A DNA stretch of 55,708 bases from Lysobacterales bacterium (GTDB lineage: Bacteria > Pseudomonadota > Gammaproteobacteria > Xanthomonadales > SZUA-36), in assembly GCA_021648045.1 (NCBI GenBank), contig JAKITM010000005.1:1-55708 (forward strand), given 5' to 3'. Below are positions 25,574 through 35,321 of the stretch, piece after piece. Made by a program: the position numbers and the translations under genes. Within the stretch, counting starts at the first letter, position 1. Every line of letters starts with the position of its first letter. The notes under the pieces were generated by a model, which saw only the letters and a list, made by a program, of their open reading frames with translations, did no database searches and was not told the DNA's origin.

Positions 25574-26542
25574 ATGATATATTCAAGAATTATGGGTACC
25601 GGCAGTTACTTGCCTGAAAACATTGTTACCAATAAAGACCTGGAAAAAATAATGGATACCAACGACCAATGGATCCAGGACCGCACAGGCATTAAACAAC
25701 GGCATATGGCGGCTGAAGGTGAAACCACTGTTGATATGGTTGAACAGGCTGCCCTCCGTGCTATTGAGGCATCCGGTATTGATGCTGCTGAAATAGATAT
25801 GATTATTCTTGGTACAACCACCCCTGACCTGATTTTCCCAAGCAGTGCCTGCCTGTTGCAGGAACGATTGGGCCTTCCGGGTATCGCCGCTTTCGATTTA
25901 AATGCCGCTTGCACCAGCTTTGTTTATAGCATCAGTGTTGCTGATCAGTTCATAAAAAGCGGTATGGCAAAGAAGATTCTAGTTTGTGGTGCAGAAACAC
26001 TCTCGCGGGCACTGGACTATGAGGACCGCACAACGGCAGTATTGTTTGCCGATGGCGCCGGTGCAATAGTTCTGGAAGCATCTGAAGAGCCGGGCATACT
26101 TTCCACGCACATTCACGCTGATGGCCGCTATGCCCACTTACTGGGAGCCGATGTCGGCGTATCGCGCGGCTTTAAAGACAGCAACAACGGCGGCTTGAAA
26201 ATACTGATGAACGGTCGGGAAGTATTCAAAATGGCGGTACGCACGCTGGGTCAGATTGTTGATGAAACACTGGCAGCCAATAATCTGGAAAAATCAGATA
26301 TCGACTGGCTGATACCGCATCAGGCAAATTTGCGCATTATTATGGCAACTGCAAAAAAATTAAATATGCCAATGGAGAAGGTTATTGTTACTGTCGACAA
26401 ACACGGCAATACCTCGGCCGCATCGGTTGCGTTAGCGCTTGATGAGGGCGTTCGTAGTGGTCGAGTAAAGCGCGGCGATACTATTTTGCTTGAAGCTTTT
26501 GGTGGTGGATTTACCTGGGGCTCAGCTCTAATTAAATATTAA
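25574..26542 (+). CDS. fabH: Beta-ketoacyl-ACP synthase III
   Basis: Starts fatty-acid synthesis by condensing acetyl-CoA with malonyl-ACP. The 322-residue protein has the catalytic cysteine C113 (NAACTSFVYS), the histidine in PHQANLRI and the asparagine in KHGNTSAAS. The start is ATG 25574 with GGGA 10 bases upstream. It is first in fabH-fabD-fabG-acpP-fabF; plsX, which normally precedes it, is not present here. Confidence 0.97.
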   Translation: MIYSRIMGTGSYLPENIVTNKDLEKIMDTNDQWIQDRTGIKQRHMAAEGETTVDMVEQAALRAIEASGIDAAEIDMIILGTTTPDLIFPSSACLLQERLGLPGIAAFDLNAACTSFVYSISVADQFIKSGMAKKILVCGAETLSRALDYEDRTTAVLFADGAGAIVLEASEEPGILSTHIHADGRYAHLLGADVGVSRGFKDSNNGGLKILMNGREVFKMAVRTLGQIVDETLAANNLEKSDIDWLIPHQANLRIIMATAKKLNMPMEKVIVTVDKHGNTSAASVALALDEGVRSGRVKRGDTILLEAFGGGFTWGSALIKY

Positions 26543-26607
26543 GCACATATTAAGCAAATACTGATTAGCATTCTAACTTTACACCTTAAATACTCAGACA
26601 TAACGAT

Positions 26608-27552
26608 ATGAAAACTGCATTTTTATTTCCCGGCCAAGGCTCCCAGTCTATTGGTATGCTCAGTGAGTTGGCTGCGGCACATCCGCAGGTGGTTAAGGTT
26701 TTTGCTGAAGCCAGCGAAGCCATTGGAATAGACCTCTGGGCGCTTTGCCAGACAGGGCCACAAAAGCAGTTGAATAAAACCGAGTATACCCAGCCGGCTA
26801 TGCTGGCAGCGGATATTGCGGTCTGGCAAGTTTGGCAATCACTCAATGGCGGTTTGCCGGATTTCATGGCCGGTCATAGTCTTGGTGAATATGCAGCCCT
26901 GGTGGCGGCAGGCAGTATCAGTTTAAGTGATGGCATTCGCCTAGTTAACCGCCGTGGTCAATTAATGCAGGCGGCTTCACCAGCAGGTGTTGGTGCAATG
27001 GCAGCCATTATAGGCTTGGATGACAAACTAGTCGAAGCTGCTTGTGAGCAAGCCTCTAGCGTCGGAATTGTTTCCGCCGCCAATTACAACTCCCCAGGGC
27101 AAGTGGTTATAGCTGGCGAAAAAGCCGCAGTGGAGGCAGCTTGTCAGCTATGTTCGGATGCGGGAGCGCGTAGGGCCATGTTATTGGCCGTCAGCGTACC
27201 CTCGCACTGCGCCTTAATGCAGCCTGCTGCTGAGCAATTTGCAGCATCGTTAGAAGCCTTGAATATCTCGGCGACAACAACGGCCGTATTACACAATGTA
27301 GATGCTAGCGTAGCGGCAGGCGCAGAAGCTATTGCTGAGCACTTGCTCGCACAGCTGAGTTTACCAGTGCGCTGGTCGGAAAGCATTCAAAGCATGCTCG
27401 ATCAAGGTGTACAGGCTTTCGCCGAGTGCGGTCCGGGCAAGGTGCTCAGTGGTTTAAACAAACGAATCGCCCGGCGAGTGCCAATAACACCCTTGCAAAC
27501 CCCGGATCTTTTACAAGCTACAGTTCAACAGTGGAGTACGGAAAATGAGTGA
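26608..27552 (+). CDS. fabD: Malonyl-CoA:ACP transacylase
   Basis: Transfers malonyl from CoA to acyl carrier protein. The 314-residue protein has the start FLFPGQGSQSIGM, the nucleophilic serine in GHSLGEYAAL, the GQVVIAG block and the histidine in SVPSHCALM. The end overlaps fabG by 8 bases. Confidence 0.97.
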   Translation: MKTAFLFPGQGSQSIGMLSELAAAHPQVVKVFAEASEAIGIDLWALCQTGPQKQLNKTEYTQPAMLAADIAVWQVWQSLNGGLPDFMAGHSLGEYAALVAAGSISLSDGIRLVNRRGQLMQAASPAGVGAMAAIIGLDDKLVEAACEQASSVGIVSAANYNSPGQVVIAGEKAAVEAACQLCSDAGARRAMLLAVSVPSHCALMQPAAEQFAASLEALNISATTTAVLHNVDASVAAGAEAIAEHLLAQLSLPVRWSESIQSMLDQGVQAFAECGPGKVLSGLNKRIARRVPITPLQTPDLLQATVQQWSTENE

Positions 27553-28288
27553 GTTCACAGGTAAAGTTGCGCTAGTAACCGGCGCCAGTCGCGGAATAGG
27601 CGCAGCAATTGCTGATCGCTTAGTTGCAGATGGTATGTTAGTGATTGGCACTGCAACTTCTATAGCGGGCGCAGATAAAATCGAAGCCCGCCTTGCAAAG
27701 CTTGGTCAAGGGGCAGGGCGCGCACTTGATGTCAATAATACTGATGCTGTAACTGGCTTGATAAAAGAAATTACAGCGGAGTGGGGCGCACCGACAGTGC
27801 TGGTCAATAATGCCGGAATTACCCGAGATCAATTATTGATGCGCATGAAAGAAGAAGATTGGGAGGATGTTATTGATACCGACCTGCGTTCGGTTTTCCG
27901 TTTAAGCAAGGCTTGCCTACGGGGAATGATGAAGGCCCGCGACGGGCGTATCGTTAATATTTCTTCAGTTATTGGCTCTACTGGTAATGCTGGGCAAAGT
28001 AATTACGCGGCAGCTAAGGCCGGAATCGTAGGTTTCAGCAAATCATTAGCGAAGGAAATTGGTTCGCGCGGCATTACCGTGAATGTGGTCGCGCCCGGTT
28101 TTATTGCCACAGATATGACCAACAAACTTTCCGAGCAGCAAACCACCGCAATGCTCGGGCAAATACCATTAGCAAGATTAGGCTGTGTAGAAGATATTGC
28201 CGATGCGGTATCCTGGCTGGTGTCTCCACAGGCATCTTATGTCACCGGACACACCCTGCATGTTAATGGTGGTATGTTCATGGGGTAA
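27545..28288 (+). CDS. fabG: 3-oxoacyl-ACP reductase
   Basis: NADPH-dependent reductase of the elongation cycle, a short-chain dehydrogenase of 247 residues. Cofactor motif TGASRGIG, NNAG, the catalytic serine in NISSVIGSTG and YAAAKAG (YxxxK) are present. It overlaps fabD by 8 bases. A 176-bp gap to acpP contains a TATAAT (28425-28430), consistent with a separate strong acpP promoter. Confidence 0.97.
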   Translation: MSEFTGKVALVTGASRGIGAAIADRLVADGMLVIGTATSIAGADKIEARLAKLGQGAGRALDVNNTDAVTGLIKEITAEWGAPTVLVNNAGITRDQLLMRMKEEDWEDVIDTDLRSVFRLSKACLRGMMKARDGRIVNISSVIGSTGNAGQSNYAAAKAGIVGFSKSLAKEIGSRGITVNVVAPGFIATDMTNKLSEQQTTAMLGQIPLARLGCVEDIADAVSWLVSPQASYVTGHTLHVNGGMFMG

Positions 28289-28464
28289 ATTAGATATGTG
28301 TTGTAATCTATTGATATAACTGTATATATAATATGTAGTTATTGCGAAAATAAAAGAGAGAGTCTGTGCTTGTTTATCCGTATGGTAGCCGTTAACGGGT
28401 ATAAACACATTGCCTAGATTCAGGTATAATTACGGCGCACTTATTATAAAGGAAGCATTAAATC

Positions 28465-28698
28465 ATGAGTAACATCGAAGCACGCGTTAAGAAAATCGTT
28501 ATTGAACAGCTGAATGTAAGTGAAGATGAAGTTAGCAATAACGCATCATTCATCGACGATCTCGGCGCTGATTCATTGGATACCGTCGAACTCGTTATGG
28601 CACTGGAAGAAGAATTCGAGTGTGAAATACCTGACGAAGATGCAGAAAAAATCACCAATGTACAAGAAGCAATAAATTATGTAACTAGCGCGATTTAA
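28465..28698 (+). CDS. acpP: Acyl carrier protein
   Basis: Carries growing acyl chains on a 4'-phosphopantetheine arm attached to S37 in GADSLDTVEL. The 77 residues are acidic and near-identical in pattern to other gammaproteobacterial AcpP (MSNIEARVKKIVIEQL). AAAGGAAG precedes the start. It is followed by a strong stem-loop before fabF. Confidence 0.98.
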   Translation: MSNIEARVKKIVIEQLNVSEDEVSNNASFIDDLGADSLDTVELVMALEEEFECEIPDEDAEKITNVQEAINYVTSAI

Positions 28699-28715
28699 GC
28701 GCCAATTACAGCTTT

Positions 28716-28754
28716 GCAGATCACGGCCGGGCGGGACTCTGGCCGTGATGCTGC
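28716..28754 (+). promoter_or_regulatory. Stem-loop between acpP and fabF
   Basis: ATCACGGCC (28720-28728) pairs perfectly with GGCCGTGAT (28741-28749), extended by GCAG/CTGC across one bulged base. No U-run follows, so I expect partial attenuation or protection of the acpP 3' end rather than full termination, which would let acpP mRNA exceed fabF mRNA. Confidence 0.6.
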
Positions 28755-28803
28755 ATAACCCGGCATAGACTTAAGCTGGAAAAACACATTTCGAGGAAAT
28801 ACA

Positions 28804-30051
28804 GTGAGCAAGCGTAAAGTTGTCTTAACCGGCATGGGTATTATCTCCCCAGTTGGAAATACTCTCGAAAGCGCATGGGATGCAATTTCAAACAGCCGTA
28901 GTGGTATCGCCGCATTAACTGCCTACGATGCAACAGAATTTAAAACCCGGTTCGCGGGTGAAATCAAAGACTTCGACATCAGTCAGTGGTTATCCGTAAA
29001 GGAAGCCCGCAAAATGGATCCGTTTATCCATTACGGCATGGCTGCAGCACTGGAGGCAATAAAAGACTCCGGCTTTGAAGACTTTTCCGGTCTGGACCTT
29101 GAACGAGTGGGTGTCAACATTGGCTCAGGCGTTGGTGGGCTTGCCGGGATTGAGGCAACTACACTAAAAATAGATAAAATGGGTCCGCGCAGAATTTCGC
29201 CGTTTTATATTCCTTCAACCATTATTAATATGGTGTCAGGCAACCTGTCTATAATGAAAGGCTACAAAGGCCCCAATATTTCATTGGTTACCGCCTGTAG
29301 CACAGCAACCCACAGCATTGGCATGGCTGCCAGAATGATTGCCTATGGTGATGCCGATGTAATGATTTGCGGTGGCGCAGAATACGGCACTACCAAATCA
29401 GCCATGGGTGGATTCAGTGCTGCCCGCGCACTCTCAACCCGTAATGATGACCCCCAGGCCGCCAGTCGACCTTGGGATAAAGATAGAGACGGCTTTGTTC
29501 TTAGTAACGGTGCGGGTATTGTGGTACTCGAAAGCGAAGAGCACGCGCGCAAACGGGGAGGACGAATTTACTCCGAAGTTGCCGGCTTTGGAATGAGTGG
29601 TGATGCATTTCATATAACTTCGCCACCTGCCGATGGAGAGGGTGCAGCCCGGTGCATGCAAATTGCGCTGGCGGATGCCGGTGTGAATCTAGAAGAAGTG
29701 AACTATATCAACGCCCACGGCACTTCTACCCCAGCCGGTGATACCGCAGAATCCGATGCGGTGAAATCAGTGTTCGGCAAGCATGCCTATAATTTGATTA
29801 TGAGCTCCACCAAATCGATGACAGGCCACTTACTGGGTGCTGCTGGAGGTGTTGAGTTAATCTTTACCGCCTTGGCATTACGCGACAACCTGGCCCCGCC
29901 AACCATCAATCTGGATGAAACCAATCCGGAAGATGACCTTAATTACGCTGCCCATACAGCAGTTGAAATGCCTATCGATGTTGCGATTTCTAATTCATTT
30001 GGATTCGGCGGCACCAATGGCAGTGTGCTGTTGAAACGCTACGCTGGGTGA
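28804..30051 (+). CDS. fabF: Beta-ketoacyl-ACP synthase II
   Basis: Elongation condensing enzyme of fatty-acid synthesis. The 415-residue protein has the catalytic cysteine in VTACSTATHS, histidines in NAHGTSTPAGD and TGHLLGAAGG, and ends with NSFGFGGTN. The start is GTG at 28804 with GAGGAA upstream. Its stop overlaps the start of pabB by 3 bases (GTGA). Confidence 0.97.
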   Translation: MSKRKVVLTGMGIISPVGNTLESAWDAISNSRSGIAALTAYDATEFKTRFAGEIKDFDISQWLSVKEARKMDPFIHYGMAAALEAIKDSGFEDFSGLDLERVGVNIGSGVGGLAGIEATTLKIDKMGPRRISPFYIPSTIINMVSGNLSIMKGYKGPNISLVTACSTATHSIGMAARMIAYGDADVMICGGAEYGTTKSAMGGFSAARALSTRNDDPQAASRPWDKDRDGFVLSNGAGIVVLESEEHARKRGGRIYSEVAGFGMSGDAFHITSPPADGEGAARCMQIALADAGVNLEEVNYINAHGTSTPAGDTAESDAVKSVFGKHAYNLIMSSTKSMTGHLLGAAGGVELIFTALALRDNLAPPTINLDETNPEDDLNYAAHTAVEMPIDVAISNSFGFGGTNGSVLLKRYAG

Positions 30052-31433
30052 GTTTGACAAGGCAACTGCCTGAGATACCAGACCTGATCGGCCTGCACAG
30101 GCAACAACCCGAAAAATACCCGCATTACCTTAGTAGTGCGGCAGATAGTGCTTTAAACCATCCGAACGAGCGGTTTTCAATGTTATTTCTGGCGCGGGGG
30201 GAAACCCTCGAATTATCCGCCAATGGTCAGTTGCACGGGCCGGATAAACTGGTCTCTGCAAACCAGGGTTTTCTAGACACGCTAGATGATTGGTTTCAAC
30301 AACTCAAAGTTGCTTTTGATGAGGCTGATTGTTTACCATTTTACGGAGGCTGGTTCGTCTTTCTGGGCTATGAGATTGCGGCTGAAATAGAGCCGATACT
30401 AGACCTGCCCGCCTGTCGCAACCCAAGCAATTCAACAAAATTTCCGACTGCCTTTGCACAACGCTGCCCGGCAGCCGTTATTATTGACCATAATCAGAGC
30501 AAAGCCTGGCTGGTTGCTGAACAAGCAGAATTGTTAGAAGAAATGCAGGCAGACCTCGCCGCTACTGATGATATCCCGCATGCAGAACAATTGCCGGACT
30601 TTAGCCTTTGTGTTGACCCGGATGAAAACTATCTCGCCGCAGTAGCAACGGCGATTGACTATATTCATGCAGGGGATGTGTTTCAAGTAAACCTCTCACG
30701 GGCATGGAACATACAAGCGCAACAACGCACACCTGAGTCGATGGCTATTCTGGAAGCCCTGCAAACCAACAATCCTGCACCTTTTACCGGATTGTCTATC
30801 TATCGGCAACAGGCGATTATCAGCTCATCACCGGAACGCTTGTTGGAAATCAATGGCCCGTTGGTACAGGCTCGGCCAATTGCCGGCACCCGTCCACGCA
30901 GCAGCAGTGCTGCAGGTGATCGGGCCTTACTGGAAGAATTAATCAATCATCCGAAAGAACGGTCCGAGCATATTATGTTGATTGATCTGGTTCGCAATGA
31001 CCTCGGGCGTGTTTGCGAAACCGGAAGTGTACAGGTTGATGAATTGATGGTGGTTGAGCAGCACCCGCATGTGCATCACATTGTTTCTAATATTCGCGGT
31101 AAATTAAAGCCTGTGTATTCACCAATCGATGCGATTCGTGCTGTTTTTCCAGGCGGGACAATAACCGGTTGCCCAAAGGTGCGCTGCATGCAAATTATTG
31201 CCCAACTAGAAGATTCCGGGCGCGGTGTATATACCGGCTCAATGGGTTATCTCAGTCGTAATGGAAATTTAGATATGAATATTCTTATCCGCAGTCTGTT
31301 TCAACAGGGTAAAAAGCTGGTATTTCGTACTGGCGGTGGTATTGTTGCAGATTCAGAACCTGAAGCCGAGCTGCGGGAAACCGAAGCCAAGGCAAAAGGC
31401 CTATTGTTAGCACTGGGACTCAGCCATGCATGA
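30048..31433 (+). CDS. pabB: Aminodeoxychorismate synthase component I
   Basis: Converts chorismate plus ammonia to 4-amino-4-deoxychorismate for folate synthesis. The 461-residue protein has an N-terminal anthranilate-synthase-I-like region and the C-terminal chorismate-binding domain: RPIAGTRPRSS, HIMLIDLVRNDLGRVCETGS, GGTITGCPKVRCMQI and RTGGGIVADSEPEAE. The start is GTG at 30048 overlapping the fabF stop. In many relatives pabC alone follows fabF; here pabB is inserted between, with an 8-base overlap onto pabC, so both steps of PABA synthesis are encoded together. Confidence 0.93.
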   Translation: MSLTRQLPEIPDLIGLHRQQPEKYPHYLSSAADSALNHPNERFSMLFLARGETLELSANGQLHGPDKLVSANQGFLDTLDDWFQQLKVAFDEADCLPFYGGWFVFLGYEIAAEIEPILDLPACRNPSNSTKFPTAFAQRCPAAVIIDHNQSKAWLVAEQAELLEEMQADLAATDDIPHAEQLPDFSLCVDPDENYLAAVATAIDYIHAGDVFQVNLSRAWNIQAQQRTPESMAILEALQTNNPAPFTGLSIYRQQAIISSSPERLLEINGPLVQARPIAGTRPRSSSAAGDRALLEELINHPKERSEHIMLIDLVRNDLGRVCETGSVQVDELMVVEQHPHVHHIVSNIRGKLKPVYSPIDAIRAVFPGGTITGCPKVRCMQIIAQLEDSGRGVYTGSMGYLSRNGNLDMNILIRSLFQQGKKLVFRTGGGIVADSEPEAELRETEAKAKGLLLALGLSHA

Positions 31434-32262
31434 TTGTTTAATCGACGGGGAAATCAGTTCGGAAATACCCGTCAGTGACCGCGCGTTCCTTTATGGGCAC
31501 GGTATTTTTGAAACCATTGCGGTTGAATCTGCGCAGCCGATATTTTGGCAACAACATTTGCTACGCCTGCGTGAAGGTTGTCAGCGTCTGGGTTTGTGCA
31601 TGCCGGATGAAACCGTACTCCTACGGGAATTACAAACAGTCTGTGCGGGCAAGTTACTCAGCGTAGTTCGGATTTCGATAAGCGCCAGCGGTGGTGAACG
31701 CGGTTATTCGGCCTATACACCATCAGGAGTAAGCGCAACCCGCCGTACTGTTAGCTGTCATGATTGGCCTGCAGATGTCGAATTGCCACGTTTAAAAGGT
31801 ATAGAACTGCCAATTAGCGAATATCGATTGGCGCACAATCGTCAATTGGCTGCCATCAAACATACTAATCGCTTGGAACAAGTTATCGCAGCCTCAGAAC
31901 CTGCAGTGAGCAAGGCTGGCGAAGGGCTAATGTTGGATCAGGATGAATTTGTAATCTCTACTGTTTCGGCGAATATATTTCTGGTCATCGGTGGTCAGTT
32001 GATTACCCCGAGAATGGACCGCTGTGGTATTCATGGGGTAACCCGCGGGGCAATATTACAGGCGTTTTCCCATCGATGCGAAAAACGCCGGGTTACACTT
32101 CAGTTACTGAATGAAGCTGAGGAAGTTTTTCTGTGCAATAGCATCAGAGGTATCTGGCCTATTACCCGGATAGCGGACTGGCAGTTTGAAATAGGGCCTT
32201 TCACCCGCGAAATTCAAGAATGGTTGGGACAACAATCTAAACTACTGGCTAAACCCGCATGA
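31426..32262 (+). CDS. pabC: Aminodeoxychorismate lyase
   Basis: PLP-dependent fold-type IV lyase that releases pyruvate from aminodeoxychorismate to give p-aminobenzoate. The 278-residue protein has LYGHGIFET near the start, the PLP lysine region IKHTNRLEQVIA, and VSTVSANIFLV / ITPRMDRCGIHGVTRG. It overlaps pabB by 8 and mltG by 4 bases. Confidence 0.94.
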   Translation: MHDCLIDGEISSEIPVSDRAFLYGHGIFETIAVESAQPIFWQQHLLRLREGCQRLGLCMPDETVLLRELQTVCAGKLLSVVRISISASGGERGYSAYTPSGVSATRRTVSCHDWPADVELPRLKGIELPISEYRLAHNRQLAAIKHTNRLEQVIAASEPAVSKAGEGLMLDQDEFVISTVSANIFLVIGGQLITPRMDRCGIHGVTRGAILQAFSHRCEKRRVTLQLLNEAEEVFLCNSIRGIWPITRIADWQFEIGPFTREIQEWLGQQSKLLAKPA

Positions 32263-33257
32263 ATAAATTTCTACTAATACTAGTGTTTCTGTTATTACTA
32301 CTTGGTGCATCAATGGGATGGGTTTACCATCAGTATCAAGGTTTCCTGCAGCAGCCACTGCAGGTTCAGGCTGATGGCCAAACAATTACTATCAAACGGG
32401 GTAGTAGTCATGCGGCGATGGTAGAAAAGCTGCTGACCGAAAAAATCAGCAAAGACCGCTGGCCTTGGCGTTTGTTACAGCGTCTTGAACCACAGCTTAT
32501 TAAGGCCGGAGAATATCAACTTGAAGAAGGGATGACACCGCAAATGTGGCTGCAACGGCTCAGCAAGGGTGAGGTCATTCGCTATAGCTTCACTATCATT
32601 GAGGGTTGGCGTGCAGCTGAATTATTGCTAGCCCTGAAAGCAGATGATCGTTTGGTACAGAGCTTGAATTCAGAAGCGCAGGCCGGGCTCTCGACTACTC
32701 TGGGTATCGATGGTGAATCCATTGAAGGTTGGTTTCTACCAGAAACTTATAGCTTTACCAAAGGTGATAGTGATTTGAGCATCCTGCGTCAATCCTATCA
32801 TGCAATGCAGGTACAACTAGAAAAACACTGGCAGGAAAAAGCAGCGGATTTACCCTTAGATAACCCCTATGAAATGTTGATTCTGGCATCCATTGTCGAA
32901 AAGGAAACCGCGCTGGCCTCAGAACGCAGTGATGTTGCCGGGGTCTTTGTGCGCCGGCTACAAAAACGCATGCGCTTGCAGACTGACCCAACCGTCATCT
33001 ATGGTTTGGGTGATGCTTTTGATGGAGATATTCGTTGGCGGGATTTACGCACCGACACCCCCTACAACACTTATACCCGCTTCGGCTTACCACCAACACC
33101 GATTGCATTGCCGGGAGCTGCATCCCTAGCGGCTGTGGGCCAACCCGCAGACGGTAAGACACTGTATTTTGTCGCTGACGGCAGCGGCGGACATACTTTC
33201 TCTGAGACTTATGCAGAACATAACAAGGCCGTACAGCGGATGTTAAAACGAAAATGA
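32259..33257 (+). CDS. mltG: Endolytic murein transglycosylase MltG
   Basis: Inner-membrane enzyme that cleaves nascent glycan strands and sets their length. The 332-residue protein has one N-terminal membrane helix (FLLILVFLLLLLGASMGWVY) and the YceG domain with SIVEKETA (catalytic glutamate), RLQTDPTVIYGLG and YNTYTRFGLPPTPIALPG. It overlaps pabC and tmk by 4 bases each, as in the usual pabC-mltG-tmk-holB order. Confidence 0.96.
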   Translation: MNKFLLILVFLLLLLGASMGWVYHQYQGFLQQPLQVQADGQTITIKRGSSHAAMVEKLLTEKISKDRWPWRLLQRLEPQLIKAGEYQLEEGMTPQMWLQRLSKGEVIRYSFTIIEGWRAAELLLALKADDRLVQSLNSEAQAGLSTTLGIDGESIEGWFLPETYSFTKGDSDLSILRQSYHAMQVQLEKHWQEKAADLPLDNPYEMLILASIVEKETALASERSDVAGVFVRRLQKRMRLQTDPTVIYGLGDAFDGDIRWRDLRTDTPYNTYTRFGLPPTPIALPGAASLAAVGQPADGKTLYFVADGSGGHTFSETYAEHNKAVQRMLKRK

Positions 33258-33871
33258 GCGCAGTATTTGTTAGCCTTGAAGGCAGCGAAGGTGCCGGAAA
33301 ATCATCGCTTATGCGGGTAATCCGCAAGTGGCTGGAAGATCGTGGTGATACGGTTGTCAGCTGCCGGGAACCGGGTGGCACGCCAACTGGTGAGGCTATT
33401 CGCGATATTCTTTTGGACTGTAATCGTAGTGGTATTTTACCGCTAACAGAGTTATTGCTGATATTTGCATCAAGGGCGCAGTTACTGGAACAAATCATTA
33501 AGCCGGCACTGGCAGGCGGTAATTCTGTTATCTGCGACCGCTTTGTGGATGCCAGTTTTGCCTATCAGGGAGGCGGTCGGCAACAGCCTCTAGAGCAAAT
33601 CAAACAATTGCAGCAACTGGTAGTAGCCGAAACCATGCCCAAACTGACAATTTTGCTAGATGTGCCGGTTGCAATGGGTTTGCTACGGGCACAAAAAACC
33701 GGCGCGCCTGATCGCATCGAGTCCGAGCAACGGGAATTTTTTGAACGCGTTCGTAAGGCTTATCTGCGGCGCGCCCGGCAATACCCCGAGCGAATCGTAG
33801 TTGTTGATGCCAGTGCCCGTCAGTCGGCGGTACGCAAACAGGTATTATCAATTTTGGAACAACGCCTGTGA
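33254..33871 (+). CDS. tmk: Thymidylate kinase
   Basis: Phosphorylates dTMP to dTDP. The 205-residue protein has the P-loop EGSEGAGKSS, the DRF motif in VICDRFVDASFAYQGGGR and the lid region with RIESEQREFFERVR. It overlaps holB by 4 bases through GTGA. Confidence 0.97.
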   Translation: MSAVFVSLEGSEGAGKSSLMRVIRKWLEDRGDTVVSCREPGGTPTGEAIRDILLDCNRSGILPLTELLLIFASRAQLLEQIIKPALAGGNSVICDRFVDASFAYQGGGRQQPLEQIKQLQQLVVAETMPKLTILLDVPVAMGLLRAQKTGAPDRIESEQREFFERVRKAYLRRARQYPERIVVVDASARQSAVRKQVLSILEQRL

Positions 33872-34872
33872 GTCAGGATTCGCCCATGCCTACGCCCATG
33901 TTTACTCTCAAGAACAACAATTACCCCTGGCACGCTATGCTGTGGCAGCAACTGATGAAACAACATGCGAATCAACATTTGCCGCATGCTATTTTACTTA
34001 GCAGTCAGCCACATGCCGGGATTGAAAAGCTTGCCGAACGATTGGCTGTCAGATTGATTTGCACCGAGCTTAATGATGATTCTGCCTGTGGTGAATGCCG
34101 GAACTGTAAATTATTTGCGGGTGGTAGTCATCCGGATGTTTTTATCCTCGAACCTGAAGAAGACAGTAAAGTCATAAAAATAGATCAGATTCGTGAATTC
34201 GTACATAAAATAACCTTAACCGCCAGCATGGCCAGTTGTAAGATAGCGCTGGTTCGCCCAGCGGAGGCGATGAATCAGGCAGCGGCAAATGCTTTGCTGA
34301 AAACACTTGAAGAGCCGGCGGGGGATGCCTATATTATTCTCAGCAGCACCGAGCCTGCTCGCTTACTAGCAACTATTCGCAGCCGTTGCCAACAATATGC
34401 TGTTGAAACGGCGGCAAATACGCTAGTGGAAGACTGGTTAACCCAGTCAGGAAACCAAACGGAAAAAGTGCGCACCGCCATATTGGCAGCGCGCGGTTTA
34501 CCGTTGTTGGCAGCAGAATACCTGCAGGGCGATTTGCTCGATGTGCGCCGAAATGTTGGTATTGGGTATTTAAAAACCGCCCGTGGTCAGGCCGACCTAA
34601 TGGCAGTAGCAAATAACTGGGTAACATTGAAGCAGCCATTGGTGTGGCTGTGGTTGAGTCAATGGATGGGTGATGTTGCCCGTGCCAGCCTGACGGGTGA
34701 AGCTTGTAAGGATCCAGTTAGTGAAGCGGTACGGAGTGCGCGACCGAATTTCCCTCTGGAAACCTCATTGCAGTTACAATCAATGGCCATGCAGGGCTGG
34801 AGGAGTCAAGAAGGTCCTTTACGCCAGGACTTACTCTTTGAGCAATGGTTGTTACAATGGGCGCAGATTTAA
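33868..34872 (+). CDS. holB: DNA polymerase III subunit delta'
   Basis: Clamp-loader subunit of the replicative polymerase. The 334-residue protein has the RFC-like AAA+ fold: HLPHAILLSS, the zinc-finger cysteines in CTELNDDSACGECRNC, KIDQIREF, and ANALLKTLEEPAGDAYIILSS. The start is GTG at 33868, overlapping tmk. It is followed 72 bp later by pilZ, a Pseudomonas-type neighbour. Confidence 0.95.
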   Translation: MSQDSPMPTPMFTLKNNNYPWHAMLWQQLMKQHANQHLPHAILLSSQPHAGIEKLAERLAVRLICTELNDDSACGECRNCKLFAGGSHPDVFILEPEEDSKVIKIDQIREFVHKITLTASMASCKIALVRPAEAMNQAAANALLKTLEEPAGDAYIILSSTEPARLLATIRSRCQQYAVETAANTLVEDWLTQSGNQTEKVRTAILAARGLPLLAAEYLQGDLLDVRRNVGIGYLKTARGQADLMAVANNWVTLKQPLVWLWLSQWMGDVARASLTGEACKDPVSEAVRSARPNFPLETSLQLQSMAMQGWRSQEGPLRQDLLFEQWLLQWAQI

Positions 34873-34944
34873 ACAACTGGGGGGCAGAGGCTCATGAACG
34901 CATTCGCCTCCGACAGTATTCCGCAATTATAAAAGGAGAACAAA

Positions 34945-35286
34945 ATGGCACAGCAGGGAATTTTATCCGTATCCATCCTTGACCGCGACGCGCTGTATAA
35001 GACCTATATGCCGTTTATCGAAAATGGGGGCTTATTTGTGCCCAGCAATAAACATTTCCAGTTGGGTGATGAAGTCTTCCTCCTGATGACTTTGATGGAC
35101 CTTGAAGAACGTCTGCCGATTCCCGGTAAAATCGTGTGGATAACACCTATGGGTTCACAGGGAAACCGCAAACCTGGCATCGGTGTGCAGTTTGCAGAAA
35201 CTCCCGATGGTGAACATGCTCGTGATGTAATTGAAAAACACCTGGCCGGCATGCTTGAGAGCAATAAATCAACGCATACGATGTAA
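34945..35286 (+). CDS. pilZ: Type IV pilus protein PilZ
   Basis: The 113-residue founding-type PilZ, needed for pilus assembly with FimX and PilB. The PilZ fold is recognisable (ENGGLFVPSNKHFQLGDEVF, GKIVWITPMG, GIGVQF), but the RxxxR arginine motif for c-di-GMP binding is absent from the N-terminus, as in the true PilZ that does not bind the nucleotide. AAAAGGAG precedes the start. In Pseudomonas tatD follows; here dinB does. Confidence 0.92.
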   Translation: MAQQGILSVSILDRDALYKTYMPFIENGGLFVPSNKHFQLGDEVFLLMTLMDLEERLPIPGKIVWITPMGSQGNRKPGIGVQFAETPDGEHARDVIEKHLAGMLESNKSTHTM

Positions 35287-35321
35287 GTGATAATGCAAGT
35301 GTAAGTGAAGTGATTGTGTAA

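Noticed and set aside
32995..33498. 167-codon minus-strand frame across mltG and tmk
   Set aside because: It spans the junction of two certain genes on the other strand and has no family features.
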